From NCBI GenBank assembly GCA_036245805.1, contig BTRK01000004.1, forward strand, positions 35,821,541 to 35,885,540: a DNA stretch of 64,000 nt, read 5' to 3'. Every line of letters starts with the position of its first letter. The first letter of the stretch is position 1. Positions 1 through 9,211 of this stretch are shown here, piece by piece. Under the pieces are notes generated by a model, which was given only the letters and a program-made list of their open reading frames with translations, was not told the DNA's origin and searched no databases. Source of the stretch: Pristionchus mayeri. Taxonomy: Eukaryota; Nematoda; Chromadorea; Rhabditida; Neodiplogasteridae. Made by a program: the position numbers and the translations under genes.

Positions 1-50
1 TTGTTACTGAGAAAACGATAAAGATAACGTATTTGAGCCGCATCTCGGTC
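1..50 (+). repeat. Copy 1 of a segmental repeat, cut by the window edge
   Basis: The window opens inside a sequence that begins TTGTTACTGAGAAAACGATA and recurs nearly identically at about 7519 and 8905. It lies downstream (in gene orientation) of the minus-strand cysteine-rich gene at 630-1361, just as the 7458 copy lies downstream of the paralogue at 7838-8603. This indicates that gene and flank were duplicated together. Weaker similarity continues at about 490-560 against 7720-7790 (shared CTTTATCGCC and ACCAAGTCCC). Confidence 0.7.
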
Positions 51-629
51 TCTATCGTTGGTAAAAGTTCGGCAGGAATTTCCATCATTCAGCATCAAAA
101 CCTCGTTACATCCAGATCACCTTTTTAAAATTAGTCTCTTCCAGTTGATCAATTTGTCCGAGATGCGAAGACTGCAGAGAGAGGGAAGGAAGGTGACCAC
201 CTATTGTAGTATCGCCTCCTTGATCCGGTTGTTCTCTCGATCGTCGAAAAGTAGCTAGTGATCATGTGATTCGTCTGCACGTTTCCTTTCTCGTGCAAAT
301 GATCGGACGCGTGGACAAATGAACATCCACATGTAAATTATCAGATAAGTTCATAGTTGACTGTTCAATAAAAAAGATAATAGTGTGCATATGAAACAAT
401 CTATCCCCTCTACTTCATCTGTTGCTGCCGCTTCGTGATCAACAACTGTAATCTTCTGATAATCTGTCGACCAAGTCTCACTTTACAATGCTTTATCGCC
501 TTTTCGCATGGATATCTCGTTACAGTAATATAACCAAGTCCCATATAGATGTCCCTTACATAGTTCACCATGTAATCATACTAACAATACTAATTCCCTT
601 ACACGTCTTCTTCTCCCCTCCTTTCCATT

Positions 630-1361
630 CTAGGCACGCACTGTAGTCACTGAACAGCTGTTCATATCGCGATCCTTGTAGACCCAGCCAGCATTCGGAA
701 GACACTCAATCAGTCCCTCCGTAGGAACCCACTCATCGAGACAGTAGGCCTGATAAGAGCAAACTTAAGATTACGAAGCAGGTGGGATACTCACCCACAG
801 CTCTCCAGAGCTCCTTCCCATGGTTCTGGAACATGCCTTAGAACCCAATGCAGTGGTATGCTCGAGAACCGCCGAAGCATCACATGAATGTGATGGTGGG
901 CACTTGGTAGTGCGCGGCAGAGGAGAGCAGGTGGAGCACGCTGAAGAGTCCAATATTAGGGTTTAGTCGATCTCTGACTTACTCGAGGGGCAGGGGGCCT
1001 TCACATGTATCACGCGGATCTTAGCCTGGCACTGAGCTCCTGCCGGAAGAGTCCTGATGTCTCCCAAAGAGGCGCAATTATCGACCCTCAGGTTGGGAGT
1101 GGCGTCAAATATGTAGCCCTGGCACTGAAATATGTGTTGTCCATTCGTTATTTGAAAAATTTAGTTCACATCGTTCTGATCGGAGCAGATTTGACGACAG
1201 ATAACTTCGCTGGTGTTCGTCGTTCGAAGAACCTGTCTCCATATTGCCGGATCTTCCTTATCGTAACAAATGCTGAGGCAAGTCTAAATTCATATTTTTG
1301 GCTCGTATGATCAACGAAAGCAAACCTGAACGAGCAGTAAGAAGAGAGCCTTCTTTCTCAT
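630..1361 (-). CDS. Small cysteine-rich secreted protein, paralogue A
   Basis: Five exons can be read on the minus strand. Exon 1 (1361-1326) encodes a hydrophobic leader, MRKKALFLLLVQ. The following exons encode cysteine-rich segments containing ICYDKEDPAIW, CQGYIFDATPNL, CASLGD, CPSHSCDAS and CLDEWVPTEGLIECLP. The protein ends VTTVRA and the stop is at 630-632. Donors and acceptors (GTGAAC, GTAAGT, GTGAGT; TTTCAG, TTCAG) agree in phase, and introns are only about 40-50 nt. The same architecture and near-identical residues occur in the gene at 7838-8603, so this is one of a tandem pair. A secretory leader followed by regularly spaced cysteines suggests an extracellular disulfide-rich protein. 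I do not recognise the family and infer no biochemical role. The open frames longer than 60 codons seen here are single exons read through into introns. Confidence 0.8.
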
Positions 1362-1666
1362 ACTCGCTGAGAATAGTGAAGAGATTTTCCTCTGGCTCTA
1401 CTGTCCTAGTGCCTCTGTTTCTCTTTTCCTCGTTCTCTTTCTGGCTCCGCCCCTATTTTGAACTAACTCTTCCGCTATAGATTTGAAGTTGTATTTCAAA
1501 ATCAATACCTCCTGCATTGTAGAGAATCAGTGTTGCGAAGAGTGTTCGAATTGTTTATCACGATTGTCCTATACGGGTTACAGTAGGGATACCAACAGAT
1601 TACGGTGGGCACAAAGAGCGCGCTCTCTTTCCCATTAAAAATATAACGAATGTACATCACACTGGG

Positions 1667-2865
1667 TTACCAGTCTCCTTCTTTGTTGGAACAAGTAAGG
1701 GGAACGCCTGATGAGCCAACTGACAGCAATTTCTGCGGAGGAAGGCGTCCAATTGCCGTGAGCTCGCCTTGGATGCATTGAACAAACTTGTAGCCTCCCT
1801 TGGTCAGGTCGGTATACTGCATATATTAGGTTGGTGCAAAAGTCTTGCGGTTTTTTGATGTTTTGCCTTCCATCTTCCTTTCAGTTTGACCGATGACCTT
1901 CCGTTTATTAATTACTAATGAGGCCTTGCATACTCTTTCATATGCGCACCCTATCAGCATTGCCCAATCGGAGAGGCGAGAGCAGGACAAAGTTAAATTT
2001 GCGAAAATTTATCCATAGAAAACGACACATTTCTCAATATTATGTTTCCTCTGAAGCATGAATGCTCAATTCCTGGTGGTTATATGAAGCTCCCATCTTT
2101 ACCCTATACATACTTTTTCTCATGGATGATGGAAGTTACATCCTTCTGAGAAATGAATTGATCTGTAAATGACTACATATTGGATTTTTTATGTTGATTT
2201 CGCACATTTTTAAAAATGAGAAATTCAAATTTTCTGAAACGAGAAATGTGCAGCCGCCAATATTTTTTTCTGAGAATAAATCCTCTTGGTGGGTGAATAT
2301 AGCGCACTCATAGTGAAGCCTGTATGCTTGGTCTTCGATGCAAAAAATCCGAAAAAGTTTCATGTAGCCAGCTTCGACAGCATATTTTCAATAGCATGTA
2401 ATTCGGTCCAAATTTAATCGAGACACAGTTGAAACATATTTTCTGAAAGGGTATATGTACTACTTCTCAGATATCAGTATGGGCAGGTTTCGTGAATTTT
2501 GCCAACAAATATCCAGTAAAATACATTTAATGCAAAATTTTGAGCATCAATTGCAATTGGGTTTATCATAATTTGTTGCGTTGATTGCGATATCGGATTT
2601 ATTGAAATGTATGTATGTAAAGTACAAGCATACCTCTAAACACTGGTATATTTGTTAGTCATTTTGATTTGTGACAAAATAATAATGATAGTTCAAAGTA
2701 TGGACACAAAAAACCGCAAGACTTTCGCACCAGCCTGATAGATTAGATGGAAACCGTCCGGACAGCTCAAAGCACAAGTTGCATCTGGCTTAGGTGCGAA
2801 ACAGTTCTTGGAGTCACTAGGTATGCACGTTAACACTTGGGTTGTAGTGGTCATAGGACAATCCT
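1667..2865 (-). pseudogene. Third cysteine-rich gene, interrupted by a mariner-like element
   Basis: Minus-strand coding sequence starts after an acceptor (CATTGCAG, exon edge 2865) with EDCPMTTTTQVLTCIPSD and a further five cysteines. It is broken after LIY by the element at 1826-2738. On the other side the frame resumes (QYTDLTKGGYKFVQCIQG and so on) and runs to a TAA at 1667-1669. If the element and one TA copy are ignored, the two halves are in the same frame with no stop. The TATATGCAG next to the element could also act as a splice acceptor, so exonisation or splicing around the insertion is possible. No convincing first exon with a signal peptide was found upstream. It is related in style to, but not clearly the same family as, the paralogue pair. 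Confidence 0.6.
1826..2738. mobile_element. Non-autonomous mariner-like element (913 bp, TA target duplication)
   Basis: The left end reads TTAGGTTGGTGCAAAAGTCT and the right end, reverse-complemented, reads TCAGGCTGGTGCGAAAGTCT. Both continue into TTGCGGTTTTTTG, giving terminal inverted repeats of about 30 bp with only a few mismatches. TA dinucleotides flank both ends. These termini closely resemble those of mariner elements of the Hsmar1/cecropia type as I know them. The interior is AT-rich with no transposase-like frame (the longest ORF is 75 codons and has no DD34D-type motif), so the copy is internally deleted or non-autonomous. It sits inside an exon of a cysteine-rich gene. Confidence 0.85.
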
Positions 2866-4138
2866 CTGCAATGAAAGTTGGAAGAAGTATTAGAGAAAAG
2901 TGCACTCACTTAAAGGAATCCGGTGGTCAGAAAGTTTTATTTTTAAAAATTTATATAATTTTGAATATCGCTAGTCATCTTCGATTCAAAACATATGTAT
3001 AAACTTTAAAAAATATTAAAAATAAGTTTCGTATTGAAAATACAGCTTGAAAATAACAAATTTGAAAAACTGTTCGTGTTGTACATTGTTAGGTAGTACT
3101 GTAGTTTGTGAGTAATGTGCGGTCATTTTGTAAAAGTTGTTGCTTTGCCCTTCCGCCCTTCCGCTGTCGGCGTTTTCTCACGTTTTCCTCGTTTTTTTGT
3201 GTTTTATGTCCAATGTACTTGAGCAGAACAACCCTAACTATTCATCACGCTTTGAATTGGGCCTGGAATACGTGTTTATACTAAAATTGAAACGAAAAGC
3301 TTGCTAATTTTCACTGGCGTTCTCCTGCCTTGTCGCTCTAGAAATGCGCTTTCTTTCTATCAACCCGCGGGAGACACTGATCTACCCCTTCCCCCGTACC
3401 TCTCCCTCTCCCGCCGACCTCGGGAGTACGTACTCTAAAGTGATTCCCTTCCATCGGCGCGCGTCTGTGAATTATTGAATTAATTTCTCGTGTTTGCATA
3501 CTATTGAACTTTATCATATCCCACATTGATATCACATATTTGTATCATATTCCAGCGCTTTCGCTAATTGTTTTACATTTCAGAGAAGAGCTCTTTCTCG
3601 CCTAGCGAGACGCCAGTAGCCACAGCTACACCACTCACACACTAACAAGAAAGCGAGAATTGCCACTGCTCGCACCTCCACGCACCAAGCGCAACAGCGA
3701 ACACCGCTGAAGGAGCTGCGAAGAGAGGTTGGTCTCTAATCGGATCACTTATCGATTGCTCACCCTCTCATCTTACCGTAATCGATTCAGATGGCTGGCG
3801 AGAAGCAGAAGAAGGAATCGCATCTCGTCGCCTGAGGCACGATCGTGCGCGTGGGCGTGCTGGTACTGCTGATGGCTGCAGCCCTCTACCGTCCGCCCCC
3901 GACAAGGTACAGATGATGTAGATTAGGATTATTGCAACTGTGACTTTTATTTTATATAAGCACGATGTACGAGGGTAGTTTCCCACAACCTTACAAACGT
4001 GATACTGAATGGCGTGTGCATTATCGATTACTAGTTAATATTTAATTGTTAAATTCGAAAATTTGCTCGTAGGATCAACTTGTTTGACGTGTCATTATTT
4101 CTCAGTGTTTAAAATAATTTTTAATTGTTTAAAATACA

Positions 4139-4568
4139 GGCGCACAACCTCTCTAAGGAGGAGCTGGCGAAGCGGGAGGTCGTTCACATCGGCAAGGAGT
4201 TCCTGGCAGCGGCCGACGTCGAGCCGGAGACGTCCCCCTCCCTGTACCAGTCGAAGAAGACGGGCAGAGGACCGCTCGTCAATGACTGGAGGAACGGCAC
4301 GGATCCGGTAAGTGGGCTTTACTTTGAATAGCGGGATTAAAATGTAATCCTTTTTTTACTGTTTTATTGTTTGATTTTTCTCCATCGTTTTTTCCATAGT
4401 TTCTTGTTTTCATAATTGAATAAATGTTTCGAATGATATTGTTATGCGTACTCCAGATATTCCTGACTGAGTCCGGCATGTCGATGGGAAAAGTAGATCA
4501 TAATATGATTACATATTATATTACATCTGCCATCCCGTCTACAAGGAGCTGGCTCGGGCTCAAAGTCC
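4139..4568 (+). pseudogene. Fragment of a phosphatidylinositol transfer protein gene
   Basis: An exon bounded by a clean acceptor (AAAATACAG) and donor (GTAAGT) encodes AHNLSKEELAKREVVHI, then SLYQSKKTGRGPLVNDW. In class I phosphatidylinositol/phosphatidylcholine transfer proteins, a segment of the type HKL-PEEW-VEVVYIDIA is followed by the hallmark KTGRGPL. The next PITP segment (YKLVTVEFKWFGLQ in the family) appears here at about 4538-4568 only as PVYK joined to DNA that could encode WLGLK, as if the middle were deleted. No further PITP exons follow, and the preceding exon (about 3791-3905) does not resemble the family. I read it as a truncated, decaying copy. A rapidly evolving paralogue is the alternative. 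Confidence 0.5.
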
Positions 4569-5176
4569 TCAAGCTGTATTGTTACATAGTCTTGTTTTTG
4601 TGTGTAGTATTGCCTCCTCAGGGCTTGTATATTATTCAGATTACCTCCTCAGGGCATACGAATACGATTTTAATGCCTTTTGTAAGAAATACATTTTGTC
4701 CAGTGCCTGTACATCGCCCTGCTAGAGCCTCCCCTTCCCGCATAGTGTAGCAAACGGAACATTCGATTACCAATACCAAAACAAGAAAGGGTTTATACTG
4801 ATTCAGAATTGGATTATACAACCGATAGGTCATACTGACCATGAAGGTAAGTCCAATAGGCGAAATATAACAGGACTCACGTCTTCGCGGTCCTGGTAGT
4901 GTCCTTACGAAGTCGGGGTGGCGAACCATGCTCGCCACACCTCTGCTTGAATCGTCGTTAGACTTTTCTTCGAGTAACTTGAACTCATCCTATTGAATGT
5001 TGGCAACGTCGCGAATTGTCCGGCATAAGTGCGATCGTAACAGGCAGGTGGAGCAGCTAACCATAGCCATGTACTGACAGCAAATGTAAGCAATAAAATA
5101 CGATTAGAAAGATTATGAAGCAATCCGAAAACGCTCGTTCGCTGTTCAATAGGGTCAGATTACTTTACTAACCGCA

Positions 5177-5326
5177 TTATAAATCACCGAGCTCTTTACC
5201 ATAGTCAATCTCTCGTCTCCTCCTCCAGTAGATTCGCAGCAGCCACTCCTTCCTCTTCTCCTCCTTCTTCGGTACCGTTTTCGCGACCTCTACTTTACGT
5301 GGGCACACAACACATTTGAAGGGCAT
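5177..5326 (-). CDS. Short CxxC, lysine/arginine-rich ORF (uncertain)
   Basis: A 49-codon minus-strand frame starts MPFKCVVCPRK and continues into a highly basic stretch with KEWLLRIYWRRRREIDYG. It contains a good internal donor (GTAAAG after DYG), so it may be a first exon. An early CxxC followed by a basic Trp-containing helix is reminiscent of the start of THAP-type zinc fingers. The downstream CxxH half and the AVPTIF box of that family are not visible. A second hydrophobic frame lies downstream at 4905-5123 on the same strand, but I could not join the two in phase. Low confidence that either is a gene. Confidence 0.25.
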   Translation of the reverse strand: MPFKCVVCPRKVEVAKTVPKKEEKRKEWLLRIYWRRRREIDYGKELGDL

Positions 5327-6059
5327 CTACTAGGAGGCAATTACACGATATACATTGACAGCAGAACACAAAATAGTCCAAGTTCATTCCTTCGCAGTTG
5401 CGTTAAACTGGTTTACTAACCACATACATACGAACAAAAGTGATTAGCCATACACTACAAAGCAGATTTATGTAAAATACAACAAGAATCGCTGAAAATA
5501 AACAGGAAAACAGCGGAAAATGGTTGAAGGAGTTCGAGTGTGACCAGTCCATGAAAATTTTAATCAATTCGAATCAAATACCGTAATTGCAATACCTCGA
5601 CTACACGAACAGCAAATATTTTTATTTCCCGGCTTTGTTTATTTTTAGCTTTAATAAAATTTATTTAATTTTTTTGAATTAGTGCATTGAAATGAGGGAA
5701 CAAAACTGCGCAAATTGAAGCACAGTTGATTTTTGACTGGTGGGTACCTTTAAGACGAAACGGCACATATTCTCGACAGTGAAGGTTGGATTCATTTTAA
5801 GACAGGCACGGCGGCCATTTGCAACGAGAAGAACAATATCGTGCTCCGGAGAAGCATCTGCTCTTCAAATGGGAATAATTGGATGGATTCGGAGGTCAAA
5901 TAAACAGGCCTAACGGGGAAGCAAAGGAAGAAAGTGACACCTATAGGTGAGAAACATTTTCGATAAGCTTTTCATAGACGGCGGGTTCCGTTTTATTATC
6001 ACCCGCGAACCGTCTTGATCAGGTATTCGGTTTTTGCGTCGTTTTTTCTCGCCGGCTTG

Positions 6060-7060
6060 TTTGTTGATCGGAGATTAGCCAGCTAGCCATTCCGTTGCAA
6101 ACGTTCAGCTCTCTATTATTTCACGGTGATAACGAGCCAATGGCACTGAGCTGATTTAATATGATTCGGTAGAACGTCACAACAATCGTTTGTTTTTTGT
6201 ATGTTGCTGGATGCTTCCTTGTTCATTTCGATCATACAGTCAGAGAAGTGCGTAATACGCATCATCTATACCCTTCCTCGCGGATTCCTCTCTGGCATGG
6301 CCCCACCTGCAGAAGAATGAACACAGGGGGTAGACGAAGGGGTGGGGTAACACCAGCGTAGAAGCCGAAAGAAAAAAGCAAAAGAATGGAAAACCCTACC
6401 AATAAGGTAAATTCGTTCATACAGTTTGGCCCCTAGCTGGATCTAATAATTCCGTGATGTGGTTCACCATCTCCAGTTGTATTTTTACAGCATCATCCAG
6501 TCGCTGATTTCCGGAAGTAATTGTTCTCAAATGGCTTCTGTCTACTCACTCTCTTACTACTAGACACATCCCATTCCTTCTAATAGCCATGCTAACTGCA
6601 AGAACCTTAGTAACTGGGAGAAAGGATGACATTGAGGAAGAAAGGGTGAGACTGAACCAATGGAACAGGAAATATTAGGATATCACGCAAAGTGATCAGG
6701 TTATGTTTTTCTCGCACTTCTTTGATCGCTATCTCTCGGTTCTGAGATAACCCTATCATCCATTCTTGTGCTAACTATCAGCTCTCCATAGTTTCACACT
6801 GATAAGTTATGCCTGACTTTGGGTTGTTTTTCCGATCAAGAATCACTTCAATGGCAACATTTGTGCGTTTCTTAGCAATGATGAATGCTTCTCTGTTTCC
6901 CTCAATGGTACTTTGAGTGGAAATGGCTTAATCGCATTATCCACGTACTCTCCCACTGATTCCTCCCTGACGTTTGCTTGCGTGCCAGAAGAATGATCCT
7001 CAGGGGACTATCGAAGGGGGCTCGAAATATGCAGGTAAAAGAATAAACTAAAGATGCATA
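6060..7060. repeat. Gene-free stretch with a diverged direct duplication
   Basis: No coding exon is seen from about 5330 to 7460. Within this stretch, 6100-6350 and 6770-7020 share ordered similar blocks about 670 bp apart: CAGCTCTC-AT-TTTCAC-TGATAA near 6110 and 6780, GATGCTTCCTTGTT against GAATGCTTCTCTGTTTC, and GCC-AGAAGAATGA followed by CAGGGG and CGAAGGGG. The order is kept but identity is low, so this is an old duplication or two diverged copies of one element. Confidence 0.45.
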
Positions 7061-7189
7061 CAATCAACCCATAAGATGCATTCTCCATTCCCCATCTCTC
7101 TCTCCTCTGCAGGTAGAATGGGCGCACACGAACTGTGCACTCGTCTCGCATCGGGAGTCCTCTTCGCCTATCTCAACTCGGCACTAGGT

Positions 7190-7340
7190 GAGAACCGAAC
7201 GGATGAGAACCAAAAAAATGCACCCCTTCTCCAGCATGTTCACTGTAGGTTCCCCAAGTTTCAAAAATTCGACTGTGAAAGTCGTACAGAAGGCTCCAAT
7301 TTTTGGTTCCCATCCAACGGCTCTCATCCGGTGTAGTGCC
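7190..7340. mobile_element. MITE-like element, about 150 bp, inverted termini of about 40 bp
   Basis: The left end GGCACTAGGTGAGAACCGAA (continuing through a GGATGAGAACCAAAAA-type run) is matched in reverse complement by the right end, whose outer bases are GGCACTACACCGGATGAGAG. The shared GGATGAGAAC core and outer GCACTA link it to the shorter palindromic elements at 17341, 24070 and 25861. There is no coding capacity. Confidence 0.65.
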
Positions 7341-7457
7341 CTCAACTCGAATTAATTCATCACCAAGACCCCCTAGATCAGCGATCCTGTCGAATTTTAC
7401 GAGACTAGTCAATCGCGACCGATCTGCTTAACTTGTTTATGATTGCTTCGATATATG

Positions 7458-7578
7458 TTAGAACTTGTTCTGTTCCTCCCGATTCTGATAGATCTCCGCC
7501 CACCTGTTGTGTTCGTTAATTGTTACTGAGAAAACGATAAAGATAACGTATTTGAGCCATATCTTTCTCGAAATACTG
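7458..7578 (+). repeat. Copy 2 of the segmental repeat
   Basis: This about 120 bp block is nearly identical to 8843-8964 over the shared part (CACCTGTTGTGTTCGTTAAT then TTGTTACTGAGAAAACGATA). Its second half matches the first bases of the window. It sits beyond the 3' end of the paralogue at 7838-8603, while the third copy sits beyond that gene's 5' end, so the paralogue is bracketed by direct repeats. Confidence 0.8.
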
Positions 7579-7837
7579 TATTCTGGGAAACACCAGGAAA
7601 CGAGAGAGCAAACGAAATTAGGAGAATGTCTTTTCTTCACCTGTTTTAGCCGCTACTTGGTTCCACAACTTCATTTATTTGTTTTCTGATATTCTCTCTA
7701 TCAAGTTTCGTTTAACAATTCTTTATCGCCGCCTCGCGCATATATCATGTACCATTAATACAACCAAGTCCCGAATTGTCCATCGCGTAATCTTACTAAC
7801 TATTAGTATAAAAAGGCAATCTTCCATAGAAATCTTA

Positions 7838-8603
7838 TTACCCATTCCCATTCTCATAAACGGTAGTCACAGAGCATCCGTTGACATCCCGCGTCTTATT
7901 GTAAACCCAGCCTGATCCAGGAAGACACTCAATCAATCCCTGTGTGGGTATCCACTCGTCGAGGCATAGGGCCTGATAGGAGCAAATTAAGGTTTTGAAG
8001 CCGGAGGGATACTCACCCACAGTTCCCAACCCCGGTCTCCCGCGTTCCTTCCGATGTTTTTGCAGCCGGTCTTGGGCCCGAATGGAGTGACAAGCTCGAC
8101 AACAAACGAAGAATCGCAGTTGTGCTTGGGCGGGCACTTGGTAGTGAGCGACAGGGAGGAGCAGGATGAGCACGCTAAAGAGTCCAGCATGAAGGATTTG
8201 TCGATCTCTTACTTACTCGAGGGGCAGGGGGCCTTCACATGAATGACGCGGGTCTTAGCCGACGCCTGGCACTGAGCTCCTGCCGGAAGAGTCCTGACGT
8301 CGCCCAAAGAGGCGCAATTATCCACCTTCAGGTTGGGAGTCGAGTCAAATATGTAACCCTGGCACTGAAATTATGTTTCATCCGTTAATAAATTGAAATT
8401 TAACAAACATCTTTCTGGTCACTGCAGTACTGGCGACAGCTCAGTTCGGTCGTGTTCGTAGTGCGCAGAACCTTTCTCCATATTGCTGGATCCTCGTTGT
8501 TGTAACAAATACTGGCGCAGCAAATCTTAAAGCATATTTATGGCTCTTATGATCAATGAATGCATACCTGCAGGAGCATCGAGAAGAGAGCCTTCTGTCT
8601 CAT
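7838..8603 (-). CDS. Small cysteine-rich secreted protein, paralogue B
   Basis: Five exons match paralogue A exon for exon. The leader MRQKALFSMLLQICCA is followed by ICYNNEDPAIW, CQGYIFDSTPNL, CASLGDVRTLPAGAQC, CPPKHNCDSS, GPKTGCKNIG and CLDEWIPTQGLIECLP, ending YENGNG with a TAA at 7838-7840. All splice junctions are phase-consistent, including donor GTAAGT after CPSS and donor GTGAGT after ELW. The protein is predicted to be secreted and rich in disulfides, with no enzyme motif. It lies between two direct repeats (7458 and 8843), which with paralogue A supports recent tandem duplication. The function is unknown to me. Divergence from A is concentrated in the last two exons. Confidence 0.82.
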
Positions 8604-8842
8604 CGTAGCTGAGAATAGTGAAGCAAATCTCTTTCTTCTCTTTGCTTTCGTCTCTTTCGATCATCGTATAGTGACATCTCATCAAGGACATTTCATCTCC
8701 ATAGTGATCGCCCCCTCAAGGGACTTATTGCAAGAGAACAACTGAGGAGGGGGCCCCCGTTCTCCTCGGAAGAGCTTGTGGAGCAATCGTTCGACCCCCC
8801 TCCTCAATATATAGAGTTATAGAGAGAATGAGCCCAAAACTA

Positions 8843-8964
8843 TGAAGAGCTTGCTCTGTTCTCCCCGATTTTGATAGATCTACACCCACCTGTTGTGTTC
8901 GTTAATTGTTACTGAGAAAACGATAAAGATAACGTATTTGAGCCATATCTTTCTCGAAATACTG
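8843..8964 (+). repeat. Copy 3 of the segmental repeat
   Basis: Near-identical to 7458-7578 (shared CACCTGTTGTGTTCGTTAAT and TTGTTACTGAGAAAACGATA), located upstream of paralogue B. After about 8964 the sequence diverges. This suggests the remains of a third unit or an unequal-crossover breakpoint. Confidence 0.8.
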
Positions 8965-9211
8965 AGGAAATGATAAAGAGGACGTTTTGAACCGTATATG
9001 TCTCTCTAGATAGAATGCAATCCCTAGAAAACACCAGGAAGCGATAGTGCACGTTCAGTGAGGAGAGTGGCCAGGGATAAGAGTTGAACAGGATAAGAAA
9101 TCTGGGTTATCCACTCCCAGTCAGCTTTCGGCTTTCGATTTCTCGCGAGAAAAGCTCCTTTCCCGTCCCTCTCCAACTTTTCCTTTCCTAAATCTGCTCG
9201 AGAGCCCGAAA

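Noticed and set aside
2136..2363. Minus-strand ORF inside the mariner-like element as transposase
   Set aside because: It is only 75 codons, with no helix-turn-helix or DDD/DDE-type residues recognisable. The element appears non-autonomous.
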